Positions 1 to 6,014 of a stretch of 6,014 nucleotides of DNA are shown piece after piece. How positions within the stretch are numbered: position 1 is the first letter of the stretch; each line of letters begins with the position of its first letter. The DNA comes from JAUXEH01 sp965602945. GTDB taxonomy: Bacteria > Acidobacteriota > Aminicenantia > Aminicenantales > Aminicenantaceae. The notes below the pieces were generated by a model. The model was given only the letters and a program-made list of their open reading frames with translations. It did not search any database and had not been told where the DNA came from. The stretch covers positions 1-6,014 of the forward strand of contig CBFDBC010000207.1 in assembly GCA_965602945.1 (NCBI GenBank), given 5' to 3'. A program made the position numbers and the translations under genes.

Positions 1-1275
1 GGCCGCCTGGATCTGCCGGCGCCGCTGCATTCGGAATATGCGCTCAAGCGGCATGTGGAAAGCATCCTGGCCAGGAACCTCTCGTGTTCGGAAAACCTGA
101 GTTTCCTAGGGGGAGGCTGCTGGCAGCACTATGTGCCAGCCATCTGTGACGAGATCAACCACAGGTCGGAATTCCTGACTGCTTATGCCGGCGAGCCATA
201 CGAAGACCACGGCCGCTTCCAGTCGCTCTTCGAGTATGAGAGCCTGATGGGGGAACTGCTGGACATGGATGTGGTCAACGTTCCCACCTACGACTGGGCC
301 CAGGCCGCCAGCACCGCCATCCGCATGGCGGGGCGCATCACCGGGCGCAGGGAAATCCTGGTCTCGGACCGTGTGTCCCCGGACCGGATGGCCGTGATCC
401 GAAACTACTGCACACCAGCCATGGCCTTGAGGCAGATCCGTCACGAACCGGACACGGGCCTGCTCGACCTGGACGACCTCGAAGAGCAGCTTTCCTCTGA
501 GAGGGCAGGCCTATATATCGAGAATCCTTCCTACCTGGGATTCATCGAGAGCCGGGGCCGGGAAATGGCCGGACTCCTGCACAAGCACGACGCACTGCTG
601 ATCGTGGGCGCAGACCCGATCTCCCTGGGGGTCCTGGTCCCGCCGGCCCAGTATGAGGCCGACATCGTGTGCGGGGAGATCCAGGGCCTGGGCATGCACC
701 TCAGTTACGGCGGCGGACTAGCCGGTTATATTGCCACCCACGACGATCCGAGGTTCGTCATGGAGTTTCCCTCCCGCCTTTTCGGCATCACCCGGACACG
801 GGTCGAGGGAGAATATGGATTCGGTGACGTGGCCTATGAGCGTACGTCCTTCGATGGCCGGGAAAAAGGCAGGGAGTTCGTGGGTACTCACTCCGCACTC
901 TGGGGGATCACGGCCGCGGTCTATCTGTCCCTCATGGGGCCCCAAGGCATGCGGGAGGTGGGACAGGTCATCCTGCAGAGGTCGCAGTACCTGAGGCAGC
1001 GCCTGTCAGGTCTTCCCGGTGTGCGGGCGCCGCGTTTCCAGAATGCCCATTTCAAGGAATGGGTGGTAGATTTCAACGGAACCGGGAAGACTGTGGAAGA
1101 GATCAACACTTTCCTCCTGGACAGGAATATCTTCGGTGGGAAAGACCTGAGCAGCGAGTTCCCAGACCTAGGCCAGTCCGCCCTGTACTGCGTAACAGAA
1201 ATTCACACCCGGGAGGATCTGGACAGGCTGGTGGATGCGCTGGCGGAGTTTCTTGCGGAAGAGGGGAGGGACTGA
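1..1275 (+). CDS. gcvPA: Glycine dehydrogenase (decarboxylating) subunit 1, GcvPA, 5'-truncated by the window edge
   Basis: Half of the two-subunit P-protein, a PLP enzyme that decarboxylates glycine and passes the aminomethyl group to lipoyl-GcvH in the cytoplasm. The frame is open from base 1 and the residues before the first in-frame GTG (55) already look like the family N-terminus (LPAPLHSEYALKRH), so the true start lies upstream; 424 residues are visible against about 440-450 usual. Family landmarks, numbered from the first visible codon, are FLGGGCWQHYVP (35-46), RSEFLTAY (55-62), the SYGGGLAGY loop (235-243) and AAVYLSLMGPQGMRE. The subunit lacks the PLP lysine, as expected for GcvPA. 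Signatures differ from the common form: VPTYDWAQA where SMYDGGTA is typical, and REKGREFVGTHSAL (287-300) where REKATSNICTNQAL is typical. It is followed 2 nt later by gcvPB. The family is secure; the exact activity of this divergent subgroup is an inference. Confidence 0.9.
   Translation, partial: GRLDLPAPLHSEYALKRHVESILARNLSCSENLSFLGGGCWQHYVPAICDEINHRSEFLTAYAGEPYEDHGRFQSLFEYESLMGELLDMDVVNVPTYDWAQAASTAIRMAGRITGRREILVSDRVSPDRMAVIRNYCTPAMALRQIRHEPDTGLLDLDDLEEQLSSERAGLYIENPSYLGFIESRGREMAGLLHKHDALLIVGADPISLGVLVPPAQYEADIVCGEIQGLGMHLSYGGGLAGYIATHDDPRFVMEFPSRLFGITRTRVEGEYGFGDVAYERTSFDGREKGREFVGTHSALWGITAAVYLSLMGPQGMREVGQVILQRSQYLRQRLSGLPGVRAPRFQNAHFKEWVVDFNGTGKTVEEINTFLLDRNIFGGKDLSSEFPDLGQSALYCVTEIHTREDLDRLVDALAEFLAEEGRD
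1261..1270 (+). promoter_or_regulatory. Ribosome binding site of gcvPB
   Basis: The purine run GAGGGGAGGG sits inside the last codons of gcvPA, 7 nt before the ATG at 1278. It supports that start over the longer reading frame reaching back to 1059, and suggests that gcvPA and gcvPB are translated in a coupled, stoichiometric way. Confidence 0.7.
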
Positions 1276-1277
1276 TC

Positions 1278-2840
1278 ATGGCCGATAGGAAAGTGGCAAA
1301 GGTCAGGAATTTCCACCAGGCGAAGTGGGATGAACCCGTGATTTTCGAGCTGCACACTCCGGGTGAGCGGGGTATCGTGGTGCCGCCGGTCGAGCTGGAG
1401 ATCGTGGACAAGGTGGGGGACGGATTCTCTGAGCTTCCGGAACACATGGTGCGGAAGGATCCCCCGGCCCTCCCTGAGATCGGGCAGATGCGGGTCCTCA
1501 AGCACTTCCTCCGGCTCTCGCAGCACTGCCTGGGTGCGGATCTCAACGTGGATATCGGCCAGGGGACCTGCACCGTCAAGTACAATCCCAAGATCAACGA
1601 GGTGCTGGCCGCCTCCCCCCAGGTGGCCGAACTGCACCCGCTCCAGGATGAGAGCACGGTACAGGGGGCACTCGAGATCATGCACTCGGTGGATCTTTTC
1701 CTGCGCGAGATATCGGGCATGAACCGCTTCTCGCTGCAGCCCGGAGGCGGGTCGGCCGCCATCCTGGCCATGGCGTCGATCATCCACAAGTATCATGAGA
1801 TCCGCGGCGAAGCCGGGACCAGAGACGAGATCGTCACTACGATCTTCTCCCATCCCTCGGATGCAGCCGCGGCTGCGGTCAAGGGCTATAAGATCATAAC
1901 GCTTTACACCAATGAAGACGGCTACGTGGAGGAGGAAGCGGTCCAGGAGGCCGTGTCGGAACGGACTGCCGGGCTCCTGATAACCAATCCCGAGGACACG
2001 GGGATCTTCAATCCGCACATTAAACGGTTCACGGAGATCGTACACGAGGCCGGGGGGCTCTGCGGTTACGACCAGGCCAACGCCAACGGCATACTGGGGA
2101 TCACGCGGGCCAGGGAGGCGGATTTCGACCTCTGTTTCTTCAACCTGCATAAGACCTTCGCCTCGCCTCACGGATGCGGCGGGCCGGCCATCGGCGCCCT
2201 GGGTGTGCGGGAAGAGCTGGCAGAGTACCTTCCGGTCCCGGTGATCGAGAAGGACGGGGAGCGGTACCGTCTGCGCTCCGACCTGGCCCATTCCATCGGC
2301 AAGGTGAGGGGTTTCCAGGGAGTTTTTCCGGTGGTCCTGCGTGCCTATGCCTGGATCATGAGCCTGGGTGAGGAGGGGCTGAAGGAGGTTTCCCGGATCG
2401 CGGTCCTGAACAACAACTACCTGCTGGAGAAGATCAAGCAGATCCGGGGAGCGGACGCCCCCTATGCAGAGGGCCGCCACCGCATCGAGCAGGTACGATA
2501 TTCCTGGGAACAGCTTTACCGCGACACGGGCGTCACGACCGAGGACGTGGCGCTGAGGATGGCGGATTTCGGATTCCATCTCTGGTCCAGTCACCATCCC
2601 TTTGTGGTGCCCCAGCCCTTCACCATCGAGCCCACCGAAGCCTATTCCAAGGCCGAGCTGGATGAGTACCTGGCCGGACTGGAACAGGTGGTCAAGGAAG
2701 CCTATGAGGAGCCGGAAAAGGTGAAGACCGCTCCCCACCGCAGCGTTTCTCACAGAGCGGAAAACCACCTGCTCGACGACCCCGAAACCTGGGCCGTCAC
2801 CTGGCGGGCCTATCTGAAAAAAAGGAAGAACTGGGATTGA
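1278..2840 (+). CDS. gcvPB: Glycine dehydrogenase (decarboxylating) subunit 2, GcvPB, divergent active-site loops
   Basis: The PLP-binding half of the P-protein, 520 residues (family about 480-520). The Schiff-base lysine is K292 in NLHKTFASPHGCGGPA (289-304), and D265 of GYDQANANGILG should pair with the PLP ring nitrogen. Other family blocks are CTVKYNPKINEV (98-109), LHPLQDESTVQGALE, PVPVIEKDGERYRL and PFTIEPTEAYSK (447-458). The start ATG at 1278 follows a strong ribosome site and gives a family-like N-terminus (WDEPVIFELHTPGERG). Unusual points: the typical HGTNPA reads HPSDAA (192-197), LQPAAGAHGE reads LQPGGGSAAI (153-162), and the glycine loop after the lysine carries C300. The C-terminus ends in DDPETWAVTWRAYLKKRKNWD-like sequence rather than the usual LDEVKAARKPVLRW type. 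Partner of the upstream GcvPA. It is a P-protein homologue with high certainty; canonical glycine cleavage is probable but untested. Confidence 0.92.
   Translation: MADRKVAKVRNFHQAKWDEPVIFELHTPGERGIVVPPVELEIVDKVGDGFSELPEHMVRKDPPALPEIGQMRVLKHFLRLSQHCLGADLNVDIGQGTCTVKYNPKINEVLAASPQVAELHPLQDESTVQGALEIMHSVDLFLREISGMNRFSLQPGGGSAAILAMASIIHKYHEIRGEAGTRDEIVTTIFSHPSDAAAAAVKGYKIITLYTNEDGYVEEEAVQEAVSERTAGLLITNPEDTGIFNPHIKRFTEIVHEAGGLCGYDQANANGILGITRAREADFDLCFFNLHKTFASPHGCGGPAIGALGVREELAEYLPVPVIEKDGERYRLRSDLAHSIGKVRGFQGVFPVVLRAYAWIMSLGEEGLKEVSRIAVLNNNYLLEKIKQIRGADAPYAEGRHRIEQVRYSWEQLYRDTGVTTEDVALRMADFGFHLWSSHHPFVVPQPFTIEPTEAYSKAELDEYLAGLEQVVKEAYEEPEKVKTAPHRSVSHRAENHLLDDPETWAVTWRAYLKKRKNWD
2822..2828 (+). 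promoter_or_regulatory. Ribosome binding site for the TTG start at 2837
   Basis: AAGGAAG lies within the last codons of gcvPB, 8 nt before a TTG codon that overlaps the gcvPB stop (TTGA). It decides for the TTG at 2837 over the first in-frame ATG near 2900, which would remove the conserved SLDALRGF motif. Confidence 0.65.
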
Positions 2841-3940
2841 ACAGCACGCACGGCCTCGATCAGAGGCTGGAGTCCCTGGATGCCCTGCGGGGTTTCGACA
2901 TGTTCTGGATCATCGGCGGTTCCTGGATATTCCTTGCCCTGCACGATATATTCGGGAGCCAGGTCACGGAGTTGGTCCGGACCCAGATGACCCATGTGGA
3001 GTGGGCGGGTTTCCGGTTCTGGGATATCATCATGCCGCTGTTCCTTTTTATCGTGGGCACGGCCATGCCCGTCTCTTTTGCCAAGCGGTACGAGCACGGG
3101 GATTCCCACGCCAGGATACTCGGCCATGTCTTGAAGCGGTTCGGGATCCTCTTCATCCTGGGTATGGCGGCCCAGGGACATCTGCTGCAGTATGACCTGT
3201 CCCGGCTTCACCTCTTCAGCAACACGCTTCAGGCCATCGCAGCCGGCTACCTGGCCGCATCGCTGGCGCTTCTGTACCTGGATAAAAAAAGCCAGGCTGC
3301 CTTGACGGGGGGCCTCCTGCTTGTCTTCTGGGCGCTTATGGCCTGGGTCCCGGTCCCCGGCTACGGGGCGGGCAGCCTGACACCCCAGGGGAACCTGGCC
3401 ATGCACATCGACCGGATCATCCTGGGGTCCTTCAGGGACGGCACCGACTACACCTGGATCCTGAGCAGCCTGGGTTTTGCTGCCACGGTGCTGATGGGGG
3501 TCCTGGCGGGGCATCTGATGCGTTCCTCGCTGAAGCCCTATCGGAAGGTTTTCTGGCTGACGCTGTCCGGGGTGGTGTGTGTGCTGGCCGGCTTGCTGTG
3601 GGGCCTGGCGTTTCCCATCATCAAACACCTGTGGACCAGTTCCTTCGTGCTTTTTTCCGGAGGAGTGTGCCTGCTGCTCCTGGCTTTTTTTTACCTGATC
3701 ATCGATGTCTGGGGAAAGAGGCGTTGGGCCTTCGTATTCAAGGTGATCGGTTTGAACGCCATTGCCGTGTATATGGCGACCATGCTGTTCGACTTTCGGA
3801 TACTGGGCGATATTTTCGTGGGCGGCCTGGAGCCGTATCTGGGATCGGGCTTTGCCTTGGTTCGGGGTTTGGCCGGATTTTCGGTGGTCTGGCTTATACT
3901 GTATTTTATGTACCGGCGCCGGATCTGGATAAAAATATGA
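2837..3940 (+). CDS. Multi-pass membrane protein of the COG4299/DUF5009 (HGSNAT/NagX-like) acyltransferase family
   Basis: A 367-residue inner-membrane protein with about nine to ten hydrophobic segments and almost no long soluble part. The N-terminal motif RLESLDALRGFDMFWIIGG (10-28) is the hallmark of this family, followed by HVEWAGFRFWDIIMPLFLFIVG-like sequence (53-74), NTLQAIAAGYL (129-139), KHLWTSSFVLFSGG (263-276) and VIGLNAIAVYMA (303-314). In human HGSNAT, which moves acetyl from cytosolic acetyl-CoA to glucosamine across the lysosomal membrane, a histidine in the first long loop is needed for acetyl transfer; H53 is the likely counterpart here. The bacterial relatives, including NagX, have no well-defined reaction, so the substrate is unknown. 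The TTG start overlaps the gcvPB stop and the gene's own stop overlaps the queH ATG. Nothing nearby points to sugar or glycan metabolism. Family sure, function not. Confidence 0.85.
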   Translation: MNSTHGLDQRLESLDALRGFDMFWIIGGSWIFLALHDIFGSQVTELVRTQMTHVEWAGFRFWDIIMPLFLFIVGTAMPVSFAKRYEHGDSHARILGHVLKRFGILFILGMAAQGHLLQYDLSRLHLFSNTLQAIAAGYLAASLALLYLDKKSQAALTGGLLLVFWALMAWVPVPGYGAGSLTPQGNLAMHIDRIILGSFRDGTDYTWILSSLGFAATVLMGVLAGHLMRSSLKPYRKVFWLTLSGVVCVLAGLLWGLAFPIIKHLWTSSFVLFSGGVCLLLLAFFYLIIDVWGKRRWAFVFKVIGLNAIAVYMATMLFDFRILGDIFVGGLEPYLGSGFALVRGLAGFSVVWLILYFMYRRRIWIKI

Positions 3941-4509
3941 ACAAGAGGAACAAACCCGGCGTTTTGCTGCACATATGCTGCGCCCCGGACTCCACCGCCG
4001 TCTACGAAAGACTCTCGCCTGATTTCGAGGTTTTCGGATTTTTTCACAATCCCAACATCCATCCGGCGAACGAATACCGCAAGCGGCTGACGGAGGCCCG
4101 GAGCGTGGCCCGGGAGCTGGGATTCCCACTGGTCGAAACCGCATTCGATCCCAAGTCCTGGAACCGGGCCGTAATGGGGATGGAGGGGGAGCCCGAGGGA
4201 GGGGACCGGTGTGCGGTCTGTTTCCGCTTGAACCTGCGGGCAGCGGCCCGCAAGGCCCAGGAGCTGGGAATCCCGTTCTTCACCACCACCCTGACCATAT
4301 CTCCCCATAAAGACTCGGAACGCATATTGAAAATAGGCCGCGAGACCGGCTTGGAGTTCGGCGTGAGCTTCCTGGGTGAGAACTTCAAGAAAAAAGGCGG
4401 ATTCAGGCGGAGCCTCGAGCTGTCCCGGGACCTCGGGCTCTACCGCCAGAGCTACTGCGGATGCCGTTTTTCCCTGGCAAAGGAACCTCCCGGTGCCGGA
4501 ACTTCCTGA
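3937..4509 (+). CDS. queH: Epoxyqueuosine reductase QueH
   Basis: Reduces epoxyqueuosine to queuosine in the anticodon of GUN tRNAs, the last step of queuosine synthesis. QueH (formerly DUF208) replaces the cobalamin-dependent QueG in many bacteria and uses an iron-sulfur cluster with an additional iron. The 190-residue protein shows the whole signature: LLHICCAPDS (10-19) with C14, C15 and D18, the HNPNIHPANEYRKR block (37-50), CAVCFRLNL with C92 and C95, FTTTLTISPHKD (115-126), and YRQSYCGCRFSL with C174 and C176. Length and cysteine set look complete. The ATG at 3937 overlaps the stop of the preceding membrane gene as ATGA; only a weak GGAT (3927-3930) precedes it, so translation probably depends on coupling. 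The 3' end overlaps mutM by 17 nt. No other queuosine gene is in view. Confidence 0.93.
   Translation: MNKRNKPGVLLHICCAPDSTAVYERLSPDFEVFGFFHNPNIHPANEYRKRLTEARSVARELGFPLVETAFDPKSWNRAVMGMEGEPEGGDRCAVCFRLNLRAAARKAQELGIPFFTTTLTISPHKDSERILKIGRETGLEFGVSFLGENFKKKGGFRRSLELSRDLGLYRQSYCGCRFSLAKEPPGAGTS
4479..4484 (+). promoter_or_regulatory. Ribosome binding site of mutM
   Basis: AAAGGA within the 3' end of queH, 8 nt before the GTG at 4493. It picks the GTG, which must be used because mature Fpg enzymes need the Pro-Glu-Leu-Pro-Glu N-terminus directly after the initiator methionine; the longer in-frame reading back to 4376 would bury it. Confidence 0.75.
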
Positions 4510-5341
4510 GGTCGAGACCATCCGGAGGGTCCTCCAGGATGTCCTGCCCGGACACCGTATCACGGCCGTGCGCTCCGGCAGGCCCAAGATGCTGCGGGGG
4601 GGGCAGGATCCCCAGTCCTTTGAGGATGGGTTAAAAGGCCGCAGTGTAGAAGCCGTGGAGCGGCGCGGCAAGTTCCTGCTCATCCGGCTCGACCGCAAGA
4701 CCCTCCTCGTCCATCTTGGGATGACCGGCCAGATATTCGCCTGCTCCGACGCCCGGGACGCGTGGGTTCCCACACCCCGTCCGGGACTTCCGGATAAGCA
4801 CACACATCTGCAGCTGACGCTCACGCACGGGCTGCGGCTCTACTTCAGGGATGCGCGTATGTTCGGCCGCTACTCGCTCATTGACGTGGAGGAGGAGCGT
4901 GTGCTCTTCCGCCGGCTAGGCCCCGAGCCGCTGGGCACCCGCTTCACAGCCAGGGTGTTGTTCGAGAAGACCCGGGGACGGCGCACTTCCATAAAGGCGC
5001 TGCTGCTCGATCAGAGGGTGGTGGCCGGCGTGGGAAACATCTATGCGGATGAATCCCTGTTCCGGGCGGGGATCCGTCCCGAGACCCGGGCCGGAGAACT
5101 AACGCTGGATCAGGCCCGGAAGCTGCACCGCTCTGTCCGCAGGATCCTGCGTGAGGCCGTCTACAGCGGCGGCACCACGCTTTCCGACTACCTGGATCCC
5201 CGGGACCGCAGGGGGACATTCCAGTGGAAGCTTCATGTTTACGGTCGTCAGGGCGAGGCATGCTTCCGGTGCGGGGGGCAGATCCTTAAATCCGTGGTGG
5301 CTCAGCGCGGCACACACTGGTGCCCTCGCTGCCAGGTGTGA
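4493..5341 (+). CDS. mutM: Formamidopyrimidine-DNA glycosylase (Fpg/MutM)
   Basis: Base-excision repair enzyme that removes 8-oxoguanine and formamidopyrimidines and nicks the abasic site. 282 residues, close to the usual 270-290. Starting at GTG, it opens with (M)PELPEVETIRR: P2 becomes the N-terminal nucleophile after methionine removal and E3 the catalytic acid. K60 in RRGKFLLIRL matches E. coli K57. HLGMTGQ (74-80), KHTHLQL, FRDARMFGR (118-126) and VAGVGNIYADESLFRAGIRP (177-196), the helix-two-turn-helix region with N182, follow. The C-terminal zinc finger has all four cysteines (C257, C260, C277, C280) and the DNA-binding R272 in QRGTHWCPRC. A short extra stretch at about 84-99 (DARDAWVPTPRPGL) sits before the KHTH motif, longer than in many homologues but in a variable loop. 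The intact zinc finger and N-terminus favour Fpg over Nei. The gene ends the plus-strand run. Confidence 0.96.
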   Translation: MPELPEVETIRRVLQDVLPGHRITAVRSGRPKMLRGGQDPQSFEDGLKGRSVEAVERRGKFLLIRLDRKTLLVHLGMTGQIFACSDARDAWVPTPRPGLPDKHTHLQLTLTHGLRLYFRDARMFGRYSLIDVEEERVLFRRLGPEPLGTRFTARVLFEKTRGRRTSIKALLLDQRVVAGVGNIYADESLFRAGIRPETRAGELTLDQARKLHRSVRRILREAVYSGGTTLSDYLDPRDRRGTFQWKLHVYGRQGEACFRCGGQILKSVVAQRGTHWCPRCQV

Positions 5342-5369
5342 CTGCCTTCTGCCGTGTATTATGGGATGA
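5342..5369 (+). other. Short convergent intergenic gap between mutM and pilT
   Basis: 28 bp between two converging stop codons. I see no GC-rich hairpin followed by a T run on either strand, so no intrinsic terminator is evident; termination may be Rho-dependent, or transcripts may overlap into the opposite gene. Confidence 0.6.
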
Positions 5370-6014
5370 TCACTTCAGGGCCCTGAGCAGCTCCTCCGGA
5401 TCCGGGCTGCGCAAAAGCGCATCCTTCTGCGTGATCTTGCCTTCGTTCACCAGCTCGGCAAGGGAGTCGTCGAGGCTCTGCATGCCGAACTGGCGGCTGA
5501 TCTCCATGATCCCGGGCAGCTGATAGACCTTGTTCTCTCTGATCAGCGACCGGACCGCCGGTGTCGCCACCATCACCTCGCAGGCCAGGGCCATCCCACC
5601 CTGCTTCCGCGGGACCAGGACCTGGCTTATGACGCCCTCGAGCACGAGCGAGAGCTGTACCCGGATGATGGATTTCTGCTCCGGGGGAAACACGTCGATG
5701 ATGCGGTTGATGGTCCGGGCCGCCGAGTTGGTGTGCAGGGTCGTCAGCGTGAGGTGGCCGGTCTCGGCCACGGTCAGGGCGGTCTGGATGGTTTCCAGGT
5801 CCCGCATCTCGCCGATCATGACCACGTCGGGGTCCTGCCGCAGGGAAACCCGCAGAGCGGAGGCGAAGGATTCCGTGTCCTGGTGCACCTCGCGCTGGCT
5901 GATGATGCATTTGTTCCGCTGGTGGAGATATTCGATGGGATCTTCGATCGTGATGATGTGCCCTTCGCGTGTCCGGTTGATCTGGTCCAGGAGTGTGGCC
6001 AGGGTCGTGCTCTT
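5370..6014 (-). CDS. pilT: Type IV pilus retraction ATPase PilT, N-terminus beyond the window edge
   Basis: Cytoplasmic hexameric AAA-type secretion ATPase that powers pilus retraction and twitching motility. 214 residues are visible out of about 345-370 usual. The frame runs to the window edge and enters in the Walker A motif (KSTTLATLL, the end of GxxGxGKST). Next come the Asp box TIEDPIEY, QREVHQDTESF, Walker B DPDVVMIGEMRD, the His box LTTLHTNSAARTINRIIDVFPPEQ, and the PilT-type C-terminal motif TPAVRSLIRENKVYQ followed by FGMQSLDDSLAELV. That AIRNLIRE-like motif is specific to retraction ATPases and separates it from PilB/GspE, which also carry a tetracysteine zinc site that is absent here. 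The closely related PilU cannot be fully excluded without the N-terminus, but the sequence looks more PilT-like. Convergent with mutM. Confidence 0.92.
   Translation of the reverse strand, partial: KSTTLATLLDQINRTREGHIITIEDPIEYLHQRNKCIISQREVHQDTESFASALRVSLRQDPDVVMIGEMRDLETIQTALTVAETGHLTLTTLHTNSAARTINRIIDVFPPEQKSIIRVQLSLVLEGVISQVLVPRKQGGMALACEVMVATPAVRSLIRENKVYQLPGIMEISRQFGMQSLDDSLAELVNEGKITQKDALLRSPDPEELLRALK

Noticed and set aside
1059..1277. Longer N-terminus for gcvPB reaching back into gcvPA
   Set aside because: The added residues are low-complexity Arg/Gly/Pro-rich shadow of gcvPA in another frame, and the ATG at 1278 has a strong ribosome site and a family-like N-terminus.
1203..2768. 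Very long minus-strand open frame antisense to gcvPB
   Set aside because: High-GC third positions suppress stop codons on the opposite strand. The plus strand encodes an unmistakable GcvPB over the whole span, and the antisense product shows no recognisable domain.
2816..2840. A7 run (2817-2823) before the gcvPB stop as a programmed -1 frameshift that would fuse GcvPB to the membrane protein
   Set aside because: The -1 frame is indeed open into the next gene, but the codons are CTG AAA AAA AGG, which does not give a good X XXY YYZ slippery heptamer. No clear downstream structure is apparent, and the same bases serve as a normal ribosome binding site.
3869..3900. TATACT (3895-3900) as a -10 promoter element for queH-mutM
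   Set aside because: The only TTG-rich candidate -35 (3869-3874) is 20 nt away, and the stretch encodes the last transmembrane segment of the preceding gene, so the AT-rich match is likely chance.
2810..4144. 444-codon minus-strand open frame opposite the membrane gene and queH
   Set aside because: The product is rich in Gln, Pro, His and Arg with no family motif, typical of an antisense shadow, while the plus strand carries two conserved genes.
4376..4492. Longer N-terminus for mutM
   Set aside because: Fpg requires proline directly after the initiator, which fixes the GTG at 4493; the extra part is queH read in another frame.
5359..5910. 183-codon minus-strand frame overlapping pilT
   Set aside because: It is an out-of-frame shadow of pilT; the other frame carries all the ATPase motifs.

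Overview
This is a dense, GC-rich bacterial window with almost no intergenic DNA. It holds five co-directional plus-strand genes in one tightly coupled run, followed by a convergent minus-strand gene cut by the right edge. The organism is probably a Gram-negative bacterium, because it has a PilT-type retraction ATPase for type IV pili. The two-subunit glycine dehydrogenase, QueH-type queuosine enzyme and high GC would fit Desulfobacterota or another deep bacterial phylum, including uncultured ones. This placement is an inference; no rRNA or species-specific marker is present.

Positions 1-2840 carry the two subunits of a pyridoxal-phosphate (PLP) glycine dehydrogenase, the P-protein of the glycine cleavage system. 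They are gcvPA (its first codons lie left of the window) and gcvPB, 2 nt apart. Both keep the family framework, including the PLP lysine in GcvPB. However, several active-site signatures differ from the textbook P-protein, so glycine decarboxylation is likely but not certain. No gcvT or gcvH is visible.

Positions 2837-3940 encode a multi-pass membrane protein of the COG4299/DUF5009 family, related to the transmembrane acetyltransferases HGSNAT and NagX. It starts at a TTG that overlaps the gcvPB stop. Positions 3937-4509 encode QueH, the metal-dependent epoxyqueuosine reductase of tRNA queuosine synthesis, through an ATGA overlap. Positions 4493-5341 encode the DNA repair glycosylase MutM (Fpg), whose GTG start lies inside the end of queH. 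The whole run is therefore probably one polycistronic message with translational coupling, although the functions (one-carbon metabolism, membrane acylation, tRNA modification, DNA repair) are unrelated.

After a 28 bp gap with no clear terminator, the minus strand at 5370-6014 encodes the C-terminal part of PilT, beginning inside its Walker A motif. I found no RNA gene, mobile element, CRISPR array or long repeat. The window is mainly housekeeping. The most interesting points are the altered active-site motifs of the GcvP pair and the membrane acyltransferase-like gene coupled to it.
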